64,000 bases of DNA from Anthopleura xanthogrammica (Eukaryota > Cnidaria > Anthozoa > Actiniaria > Actiniidae), in assembly GCA_964019055.1 (NCBI GenBank), contig OZ025215.1, forward strand, positions 3,973,001 to 4,037,000. Direction: 5' to 3'. Within the stretch, counting starts at the first letter, position 1, and each line of letters starts with the position of its first letter. The notes under the pieces are model-generated. The model was not told the DNA's origin, ran no database searches, and was given only the letters and a program-made list of their open reading frames with translations. The position numbers and the translations under genes are program-made. Below are positions 1 to 8,345 of this stretch, in pieces.

Positions 1-799
1 TTCCTGGCTTTACGAAAGCTTTCTTTCAAAAAAAGTAAAGGCTACTCACATTTATCTACATCTCCATGGAGATGTTTTTCTTGTGCTTGTCCAACCAGGA
101 GTGTAGATCTTGCCTGTCCAGCCCACACAGTGCTGAAACTTGAATTTCAGAAAAACTTCTATGGACTCTACCAGGGACCTCGTTAAAGGGCTTGAACTTC
201 CTCAGATCCTGATGGAAGGTGATTGTAGACTTTTCGTCAAAGTATTCTTCGAATTTATCCTGTCATGAACAAGCTTGTGATTTTACTTCACAGGACGAGA
301 GATTTAATTTTAGATTGGTAAAAAATATTTTTTTCAATCGTTTTATTAACCGTATAAACTTGCAAAGTAAAAAATCAATAAATATCTGGGTGGACAGTCT
401 TAGATTGCTTAACAGAGTAGCTGTAGCTTTTATTTTGACTTTCATTTGCTTTTATGTATTTTATAGAATCTGAAATAAAGCTATATTTTAAACACTCATC
501 ATGCATTTTCTCCTTTTTCTTGTTTATTTGTTGCTTTTGTTCTTGAAATTTAATATAATAAAATAAATCCTGCTTTGCTTCAATACAGCAAACATAGCCT
601 GTGTACAGCCACTCCCTACCCCTAACCAACTTTTATTCCCTTCAGGGGGTTGGGTGGGAAGTGGCTCTAAACAGGCTAAGCAAACACTACTTTATACTGT
701 TTCATAGTTATATTGCATGGGCTCTGCAAACATAAATGCAGCTCTTAAATTATTATGTGTGATTACAAGAGTCCAGAAACTTAGCAATACAAGAATCAC
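1..799. repeat. Left arm of a perfect 799-bp palindrome
   Basis: Position 1 pairs with 2200 and position 799 with 1402: each base i matches the complement of 2201-i wherever I compared it, including the full 255-bp open frames at 219-473 and 375-629, which recur on the opposite strand at 1728-1982 and 1572-1826. The spacer is 800-1401. The arm may continue left of the window. Perfect identity means either a very recent inverted duplication, gene conversion between arms, or an assembly fold-back. Confidence 0.95.
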
Positions 800-822
800 A
801 AGTACACATGTTCAAACAGTTA

Positions 823-1395
823 CTACATCAAGTATGAGGATCCCTCTGAGATTTCAGAGTCAATAGATGGTGAACCCATATGCTTCAGCAGTGCCTCACG
901 TAGGCATCTATTCTCAAGACGACAATATTCCCTCATCTCTGGGGTCATCCCAGGCACATTCGTAGATATGTCAGACCCATTGTAGTACAGGAGTGCCTTG
1001 GAGGGTTGCCCATCTCTTACGGCTCTGCCAATCTCTTGGAAGTAGGCCTCAATTGTCCTCTGAACTCCTATGTGAATTATTTGACAAACATCTGGTATGT
1101 TAACTCCAATACCTATAGCAACAGTTGCAAAAATTACTCTCACTTTTTGGCTGCATTTTTTGGTTAGTTGGTGCAAAGTTTGCTCTTTCATTTTCTTTGT
1201 TTGTGGAGCATGGTATTGTGCAAACAGTTGGTTTTCTGGAATTCTGTTACAACCAGGAGGATAATATAATGATTCTTGCAAAATGTTGAAGAAAAGTTTA
1301 TAGGAAAAAAAAATAAAAATAAGAGGGTAGGAGATGAGTTTGTCTTTCAGGGATTTAGCAATAGGAAGCAGTATGGCTTTATAGCTCTCAAGTCC
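823..1395 (-). pseudogene. RecQ-type DNA helicase, C-terminal fragment
   Basis: The minus-strand frame encodes the second helicase lobe of a RecQ-like enzyme. Visible are the motif IV/V stretch VRVIFATVAIGIGVNIPDV, motif VI QEIGRAVRDG (the arginine pair is kept; the usual GRAGRDG glycine is Val), then LLYYNGSD and a cysteine-containing start of the RecQ zinc-binding segment (EYCRLENRCLREALLKHM). The reading continues upstream of the first start-like codon near 1281 to about 1395, where it meets the palindrome arm. Lobe 1 with Walker A and the DExH box is absent, and there is no HRDC. RecQ-like fragments are common in cnidarian repeats, so I read this as a broken or partial copy, either of a host gene or of a mobile element, trapped in the palindrome spacer. 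Confidence 0.75.
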
Positions 1396-1401
1396 AGATA
1401 A

Positions 1402-2200
1402 GTGATTCTTGTATTGCTAAGTTTCTGGACTCTTGTAATCACACATAATAATTTAAGAGCTGCATTTATGTTTGCAGAGCCCATGCAATATAACTATGAA
1501 ACAGTATAAAGTAGTGTTTGCTTAGCCTGTTTAGAGCCACTTCCCACCCAACCCCCTGAAGGGAATAAAAGTTGGTTAGGGGTAGGGAGTGGCTGTACAC
1601 AGGCTATGTTTGCTGTATTGAAGCAAAGCAGGATTTATTTTATTATATTAAATTTCAAGAACAAAAGCAACAAATAAACAAGAAAAAGGAGAAAATGCAT
1701 GATGAGTGTTTAAAATATAGCTTTATTTCAGATTCTATAAAATACATAAAAGCAAATGAAAGTCAAAATAAAAGCTACAGCTACTCTGTTAAGCAATCTA
1801 AGACTGTCCACCCAGATATTTATTGATTTTTTACTTTGCAAGTTTATACGGTTAATAAAACGATTGAAAAAAATATTTTTTACCAATCTAAAATTAAATC
1901 TCTCGTCCTGTGAAGTAAAATCACAAGCTTGTTCATGACAGGATAAATTCGAAGAATACTTTGACGAAAAGTCTACAATCACCTTCCATCAGGATCTGAG
2001 GAAGTTCAAGCCCTTTAACGAGGTCCCTGGTAGAGTCCATAGAAGTTTTTCTGAAATTCAAGTTTCAGCACTGTGTGGGCTGGACAGGCAAGATCTACAC
2101 TCCTGGTTGGACAAGCACAAGAAAAACATCTCCATGGAGATGTAGATAAATGTGAGTAGCCTTTACTTTTTTTGAAAGAAAGCTTTCGTAAAGCCAGGAA
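1402..2200. repeat. Right arm of the 799-bp palindrome
   Basis: Exact reverse complement of 1-799. It ends at 2200, where the sequence continues as ordinary AT-rich DNA. The outer edge therefore coincides with the window edge on the left, so the true outer boundary on that side cannot be seen. Confidence 0.95.
1942..2145 (+). CDS. Candidate terminal coding exon in the palindrome arm (unrecognised)
   Basis: A CAG acceptor-like site at 1939-1941 is followed by an open frame to TAG at 2143-2145, about 67 residues. The translation is compositionally ordinary protein (KFKPFNEVPGRVHRSF, then SALCGLDRQDLHSWLDKHKK) and not repeat-like. The identical frame exists on the minus strand at 56-259 in the other arm. 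I do not recognise the family. It could be the last exon of the same mobile element or gene that supplied the RecQ fragment. Confidence 0.35.
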   Translation, partial: DKFEEYFDEKSTITFHQDLRKFKPFNEVPGRVHRSFSEIQVSALCGLDRQDLHSWLDKHKKNISMEM

Positions 2201-3768
2201 CAGAGCGAGAAAGCAAAATTAGGTTCGTGTATTTCTGTATAGGTTCGATTGCTCCGCCATTTTGTTTTCACTGGGTTCCAATTTCTTTTCGGGTTAGTTT
2301 AGGCCGCGTAAGGGATCCCTCGAGCAGCCTGAGTCCGCACCTCCAAAATTCTTGGAGGCCACGTGACCAGCCGCCACCAGGGTCTTCCCTCAAGCGTCCC
2401 GCCATTTTGAAATAGCGAGAAGAGAGGACCCTGGGGACGAGGTTGATTTACAGGTAGCTCAAGCTGGCGATCCTTAAAAAATCTCAATGAAATCGTCAAA
2501 ATGTGAAATAAAGTATAGAAATCTTAGCTGACCTTCGAAAAGTAATAGCTTTATCGCCCTGCGTGGCTAGGATTCGGATTGAGTCAGTTTTATAGAATTT
2601 TTTTTCTTCACTGTTAAGAAAGATATCAGGCTCAGTGAGTATATGGGGAATATTGCTCAATTATCCGCAACGAGGTTGTATTGACGAGCACAGGGAGCCC
2701 AATTTAGATAAAAATAAAAGGTGAAAATAAAATCGGGAAAAATCGACTTTAATTAATATTTTTTTAGTTCAAGGTCAAGATGATATGCAGCTAGCGAAAA
2801 CTTTTCTGCACGCAAATTTCGTTTATTTCAAAACGCTTTTTTTAAAATGAATCCCCCATCGTAGGGACCATTTTAGTCAAGTTTTTTTCTTATTTCAAGG
2901 TTTAGGGTTTCTCAGAGCTTCCGAATTTCGTTATTTTTTTATTTTATTTATTTTTTAATGAAAACTTTACAACTTTTACCATGATATATATTAACCTTTT
3001 AAGAATAAGAACATTTTCGTTATGAGGAGGCTCTGGGTACGAGAATGGTCACAAACAAATTACGACATTTTGCGAAAAACGAGTTCAATTGAGTGGCACG
3101 AGATAACACAGAAAGAAAGAGCGAAAGAACGTCTCTTTTCTCAGGCTAAGTTCATTAATAGTCTTTATCATTTTTGGCAATTGGTACTATTGTTTTGTAA
3201 TCTTTAAAACCTCAAACAATAACAAAGTCAATTTTATTTACATTTCAGGGAAGTGAGCCATGTTGAAAAATGCAACGTTACTGCGCATGAGCAGACCATT
3301 ATTTGCATGCAGTTCAGTTTGTAGTTCTCTCGGCCAATCAAAACGACGGAAAAAATTTAAAAAAATTATAATTACCGATATTCACTTTGCCTTCGGTGAA
3401 TAATTGTGTAAGGGAATATAAGACAATTCCCTACATATTAGCTATCTTGTTTAGTCCCAAATCTTCCCTGGAAGATTTCAAAGCTGCCCCAAGCTTCGAG
3501 ACACGTGGGAATATGGCGCATAGTCGTCTATGAAAACAGTGGAAACTGAGCCTTGTGGAAAATAATGATAATTTTTACTTATTTTCCAACTTCTCAGACA
3601 GATTTAAGTGAGTAGCAAGTAGTATGATAGAGAGAGAAAAAAAAAAAATTTTTTTTTTATCCAGGTTGCACTTGTGCTTGCGTGGCGTCGTTCCACCATT
3701 AGAATTTTAATTTTGCAACTTAACAGGATGAGCACAGCTATGAGCTTTGATCTGGCGTTGAAAACTTC
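2201..3768. other. Non-coding AT-rich stretch
   Basis: No coding exon recognised. It holds a GC-richer 200-bp patch at 2300-2460 ending in a CCTGGGGACGAGGTTG-like sequence, which resembles dispersed coral repeats (recollection, not searched), and homopolymer runs near 2930-2960 and 3640-3658. Short open frames here have no conserved features. Confidence 0.5.
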
Positions 3769-3994
3769 TTTCTTGCTTTCTTGCTTTCTTGCTTTCTTGC
3801 TTTCTTGCTTTCTTGCTTTTTCTTTTTCTTTTTCTTTTTCTTTTTCTTTTTCTTTTTCTTTTTCTTTTTCTTTTTCTTTTTCTTTTTCTTTTTCTTTTTC
3901 TTTTTCTTTTTCTTTTTCTTTTTCTTTTTCTTTTTCTTTTTCTTTTTCTTTTTCTTTTTCTTTTTCTTTTTCTTTTTCTTTTTTCTTTTTCTTT
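3769..3994. repeat. CTTGCTTT then (CTTTTT)n microsatellite
   Basis: About six CTTTCTTG-like octamers run into roughly 29 copies of the hexamer CTTTTT, then a short TAT run to about 4010. One strand is pure pyrimidine for about 180 bp. Frames through it give FSFSFS, LFLFLF or FFFFFF peptides that are artefacts of the repeat. Confidence 0.95.
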
Positions 3995-4019
3995 TATTAT
4001 TATTATTATTTGATTGTAA

Positions 4020-4880
4020 CGTACTGAGCGATTGTTCTTGGTTGTCCTTGGCCTGTTGTAGGATTCGTTGAGATAGAAATAGGATTATGCTAAAACTGGT
4101 TCAACCGTATACCATTCTTTCTTGTATTTAACAGATTGTCTTGATGTTATGCTCTGTCGGTTATGCTCAGGCTCGGGGATGATTTCGGGTCGGGGATGAT
4201 TTTGGGTGCCTACCCAAGTGACATCACAGAAACCACTCTTAATTCCCTCTTTAATTCTTTTTCCCTCATTTTTCTGTTACACTATATGGCCTCACTTCCT
4301 GTTATTCATTATCTACTCTTGTCTTTTTTGTTCCAATGCTGTAAAATCCATCGAACGTGTCTTTGATAAACAAACACGGATCATTTCTAATCTCAGAGCT
4401 TTGAGCTAAATCTTTCACACTTAACCCTAGAAAATTATTAAGACTGTCTAGAAGCGAGCGAAATCCAGGTACAATAGCGAAGGGTATGAAGGATGATTAA
4501 TTAATTGAGCCGAGGCTAAACCTGGATTACCGAATCTTTGTCTCCAAGCGTTGGTATTAGCATTGCAAATGAGAATCGATTGAGTCAAAAACAAGCTTTA
4601 GTCAGGTATTAGATATTGTCTAGGCACTTGCCGAGTCGACGCTCGTATTTCGTGAATGAAACTCTTTTTACCATTCGGTAGCTTTGCTGAGAGTTTGTAT
4701 ATTTTATCTCAGAGTTCTCCAAAACCTTCTGAAGTATTCTATTCACGGCTACGAAGCGACACGATAGAAAATTAATCACAAAGGACAGATGTTGGTTTAA
4801 GCTCTAGACTAGCGGAACAAGAATATTATTACTCGTCGGGTTTTTTGTTTCTATAATACCTCGATCCTAAAGCTATAGTT
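4020..4880. other. Upstream region of the Myb/SANT-like gene
   Basis: No exon recognised. It is moderately AT-rich and immediately precedes the ATG at 4881. I see no clear TATA or initiator element that I would call. Confidence 0.4.
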
Positions 4881-5789
4881 ATGGAAGAAAACATCAGATC
4901 TAAAAGAAAACCGAACTTCACTGAAATGGAAAATCTATTTCTGATCGAACAGTTCGAGAAGAATAAAGAAGTTCTTCGGTCGAAGATAAACAGTACGGAA
5001 ATGAACAGGCAAAAACTAGCGGTTTGGCAGAGCATTTGTGACGCGCTCAACAGGAAAAATCCTCTGGTAAGGCGAAGCGTAGATGAAGTGAGGAGAAAAT
5101 GGAAAAATATGGTGACAATTGCACGAAAAGATACGGCTCACTACAACCCAACCAAGCCACCATCGCAGGTAAGTCAAAGGATTATGCGAGGATACAGTAG
5201 CGACTCGGAAAATAATCCCTCGCAGCGGGAAAATCATTCTGAGACAAGTCCAATACACTGTATCTCCCCCACGGGGAGCGATTCGGCTGCACCCGAGGAG
5301 TCTACCCAAAGTACATTAGTTCATCATCAAAATGAAGACGATTCGAATTCTCTGTGTAAAGTGGAAATATTCCAATCGAATTCCTTGAATTCTGAACCAG
5401 CTAGTGATCAGTTGTATCCACGAATGGAAGAAGTGCGAGCTGCTGAAGGATGTGGGATGGAGGTTGTTCAACCAGGTCCACCAGCTGCAGCACTAACAGA
5501 ACAAACTAGACAGAGCATGCGTAGACCAAATAACGTTCCCTTCAAACCTAGGAGAAACAACATCCAATCTATCCTTTACAACGCCAAAAGACGAAGACTA
5601 CAAGCTAATCAAGACATGTCGAACACCACGACATCGTTTGATTTACAACAACTTCAAAGAGAAAAGCTTATATTAGAAAAAGAAAAAATCGTGTTAGAGA
5701 AAGAAAAACTGATGTTGGAGAAAGAAAAACTGTCACTGGAAATCCAGTGTTTGAGAAGTCAATTGCAAAATGATGAATCAGAATATTAA
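4881..5789 (+). CDS. Myb/SANT-like DNA-binding protein with C-terminal coiled coil
   Basis: This is a 302-residue open frame. Residues about 8-85 form a trihelix Myb/SANT-like domain (FTEMENLFLIEQFEK; W49 in AVWQSICDALN; W74 in RRKWKNM), the type found in NAIF1/FSBP-like proteins and in the accessory protein of PIF/Harbinger transposons. A Ser/Asn/Glu-rich linker follows, then a basic stretch (KPRRNN..NAKRRR, about 223-240) that could be a nuclear signal. Residues about 253-295 are a heptad-like coiled coil built from four LEKEK-type repeats. The CAG codon for Q96 is followed by GTAAGT, a full-consensus splice donor at 5169, so part of the transcript pool may be spliced inside the frame. No Harbinger transposase or terminal repeats were seen beside it, so it may be a host or domesticated gene. 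The start is the first ATG in frame. Confidence 0.75.
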   Translation: MEENIRSKRKPNFTEMENLFLIEQFEKNKEVLRSKINSTEMNRQKLAVWQSICDALNRKNPLVRRSVDEVRRKWKNMVTIARKDTAHYNPTKPPSQVSQRIMRGYSSDSENNPSQRENHSETSPIHCISPTGSDSAAPEESTQSTLVHHQNEDDSNSLCKVEIFQSNSLNSEPASDQLYPRMEEVRAAEGCGMEVVQPGPPAAALTEQTRQSMRRPNNVPFKPRRNNIQSILYNAKRRRLQANQDMSNTTTSFDLQQLQREKLILEKEKIVLEKEKLMLEKEKLSLEIQCLRSQLQNDESEY

Positions 5790-6379
5790 TACCATAGTGT
5801 GACGCACTCAGGCATCCCCAGCTGATCTGAGAAAATTTTTTAGCCTATTAGAATCGCGGAGAAAATTTTCAAAAATGAGTTGTCACCCTTAGTTGCCTTG
5901 CGGCTCGGCAAACGGTTATTTCTTTATTTTATTTTCCTGTTCAATGAAGAATATCATAGTAAAATTATACAAAATGTGAAAAACTTTTCCTCAAAATCCA
6001 AAATTCATCTCAAATGTCAATTTTCGCAGGCTTCATGACACCTCAGTTTTGCAGTGACGTCATTTCTACGACACTGTTTCAGATCAGCTGTTTTTATCGT
6101 TTTAGTGAGCATGCGTAGATGATGATTACGTTCATCTTAATGTTTTCGCAAATAGAATAGATATACGTAGAGAGATCGGGCGACTTGAACTAAAACAGTG
6201 CGTACAATATATCATAATTATCTATCATACAGTATCATAATATTATCCCTTTTTATAACCCAACGATGAATTTTCGCACGCTGTCATTGGTTCAAATGGG
6301 TCACGTGCAGGACGGGTATCAAGTGAAGTGATATTCGTCCAGTGGAAGTCAAAAACGTCAAAAAAGAAAAGAAAAAAAC
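5790..6379. other. Non-coding stretch with a short inverted repeat
   Basis: The 12-mer CAGCTGATCTGA at 5819-5830 recurs inverted at about 6080-6091, suggesting a degenerate MITE of about 300 bp directly after the Myb-like gene. The last 100 bp lead into the isolated exon at 6380. Confidence 0.4.
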
Positions 6380-6500
6380 ATGGAAAACAAAGAAACTCGG
6401 TTTTTAGAAACAAGTGAGAGTAAAATACAAAGACTAGTTGAGAAAACTACGCCAGGAAACACGAAAAAATCTACAAAATATACTGTAAATGTCTTCAATG
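6380..6500 (+). pseudogene. Isolated first exon, Crypton/ZMYM-like (tyrosine recombinase-derived) family
   Basis: ATG at 6380 opens 40 codons ending at a good donor (AATG/GTAAGC at 6501). The peptide has the pattern of N termini of cnidarian Crypton-derived or ZMYM2/QRICH1-like proteins: a short acidic/Ser region, then IQRLVEKTTPGNTKKSTKY and TVNVFN, the conserved xNTKKxTxYxVxxF helix that opens the SAM-like/recombinase region. No downstream exon with a catalytic domain was found in the next kilobases. I therefore read it as a solitary or truncated copy. The family assignment is from pattern memory only. Confidence 0.5.
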
Positions 6501-6793
6501 GTAAGCATCCATGTTGTTTGGTGAATGAAGTTTTTGGTTTCTTTTCGAAATTGTTTTTATAAACTACTAGAAACCAACAAACAATTCGAAAACTAATGTC
6601 AAACAATAGAATAGAATGTAAAATAGCTTTTATTTACCAAAAGAATTGTTTTTATATCTAACTTGGAGACGAGAGAGAATTATTTTTTGAAAACTCTGGA
6701 GATGATGAGTCAATGCAGTTTGCTGAATCCATTCCAGTGAAGTCGTTGGGTTATAAAATAAATAAACCCCTTCTGGTTCACTGGAATATCGTC

Positions 6794-6912
6794 TGATAAT
6801 GTCCTTGGATGACAAATGGTCCTCAAAATATCACATTTGGCCTCGAAGCTTCGCTTCTCGGCCAAATGTTCTTTTTTCAGACCATTTCTCATCCTCGGAC
6901 ATTATCAGCAGA
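6794..6912. mobile_element. Imperfect hairpin element (MITE-like)
   Basis: GATAATGTCC..GGATGA at about 6796 is mirrored by TCATCC..GGACATTATC ending near 6906. The arms include CAAATGGTC/GACCATTT and CATTTGGCC/GGCCAAATG and meet at GAAGCTTCGCTTC near 6847. The flanks carry GGGTTATAAAATAAATA-like and AGAAGGGTTTATTTA sequences that may be outer parts of the same element. Confidence 0.6.
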
Positions 6913-7140
6913 TATCCCAGCCGCCAGAAGGGTTTATTTACTAAATATTCCTTGCTTATCTTTAAGCACTTTGATAAATGCAGGATTTGTCATGATGCTT
7001 TCAAAAAGTATTTAGTTTAGAAATTTTTGTTTAGTAATCTTAGCTTCAGTAGTTCTTCGATTAATATTAGCGCCTATGGCTGATTAGAGCTGTTTTCTAT
7101 GACTATGAAAAACGTACGGCAAACGAAAAACGTTTAACGA

Positions 7141-7319
7141 ATAGAAAACGTTTGCCGTGTTTACGTAGCCTGATATAAACACGAGGGAAGTTTGGGAGAA
7201 GTCGAGAGCTGTTGTGTAAAACCGAGCCGCAGGCGAGGTGTACACAGAGCTCAAGACTTCTCCCAAACTTTCCCGAGCGTTTATATCAGGCTATGTAAAC
7301 ACGGCATAACGTTTTCTAT
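7141..7319. mobile_element. Inverted-repeat element around a 50-bp core
   Basis: ATAGAAAACGTTTGCCGTGT..GCCTGATATAAACACG..AAGTTTGGGAGAAGTC at 7141-7203 is mirrored by GACTTCTCCCAAACTT..CGTTTATATCAGGC..ACACGGC..CGTTTTCTAT at 7255-7319. A partial third arm (GCCGTGTTTACATAGCCT, then GTAAACACGGC) follows at 7353-7376. Confidence 0.75.
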
Positions 7320-7771
7320 TTGTTTTATAAAATACTGAAATTGCCGTGTTTACATAGCCTCATGTAAACACGGCTATCAGCCAATCAGAGCGCGCATTAT
7401 ATCTGAACTATTTTATAAACTAGTTCTCAGTATCTGACACTGCATTGGCTTTCTTGGAGCTTAGCCTGACGAGAGCTGTCATACCGTAACGATGTCTACC
7501 GCTGACTCTTTGACCGCTGACTCCACTTTTTCCATCATCTTTGTCACGTGATTTGAAATCTTGCATCTCCTTTGGAGAACTGAAATAAAAGAGAGTAGGA
7601 AAGTTTTAGAAGTGTTCCGCATCCGAAACGAACTGAATAGTTTGATTGATGACTGGATTCCTTCGCGACCGCACCAGCAAATCGGGAAGCAAGGGCCATG
7701 TGTGCTAATAATACGCCAGCTTGGAAATGTGTATATGATCGTACCATACTGAAATGGACTCAGAAAAAATT

Positions 7772-7846
7772 CTGAGCCCTGAATAGAAATTGAACCTAAG
7801 ACCCTCCGTATACTAGTCGGACGCTCTGCCACTGAGCTACTTGAGA
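7772..7846 (-). tRNA. tRNA-Thr(AGT)-like relic or SINE head
   Basis: On the minus strand TAGCTCAGTGGCAGAGCG is a textbook box A/D-arm, the loop CTAGTAT gives an AGT anticodon, and TTAGGTTCAATTTC has a recognisable box B. The acceptor stem does not pair (5' TCTCAAG against 3' TCAGGGC). This makes a tRNA-derived SINE or tRNA pseudogene more likely than a working tRNA. Confidence 0.6.
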
Positions 7847-8047
7847 CTCTAATAGCGAGTAAGGTCGTTAGTGTGGGTATATTGTGGCAAAAGTACAGTA
7901 TATGCTACAGTCACAGAAATGTCTAAGGACATATATGATAAACATGAATTCGTATGATGATGGAATGAGAATCATACGCATACCATGTTTATAATAAGCC
8001 ACCTCTTAGCGCTACTCGTGGGCCTTGGATTGGTTATGTACGATGTT

Positions 8048-8220
8048 CCAATGACCCACTTTCGATATTCTGGTTGAGTGATCACGCACAAAACCATTCA
8101 AGACGAGGCTCCGGGGAAACAATGGAGTAATCCTAATATATTCTTTTGTTTCCCCGAAGCCTCGCCTTGATTTGCTTTGCGCGTGATCACTCAACCAGAA
8201 TATCGAAAGTGGGCTATTCG
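8048..8220. mobile_element. MITE, family with second copy at 18639-18778
   Basis: Terminal arms read CCCACTTTCGATATTCTGG, TTGAGTGATCACGC, then TCAAG.CGAGGCT and mirror each other around a 40-bp AT-rich core. The copy at 18639-18778 shares arms and core in the same orientation, with the left arm shortened. Confidence 0.8.
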
Positions 8221-8345
8221 CAAGTTTTATGGAGATTTAAATATAATAGAGGGCCCAATTCAAACTTTTTTATTTTCCTGCATACCGCTGAACATGTATG
8301 ACTGAACTAGTTGATAGTTACGTCAGTAAAGAAACGTTTCTCATC

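Noticed and set aside
3674..4071. Long FSFSFS/FFFF frames
   Set aside because: Pure microsatellite translation.
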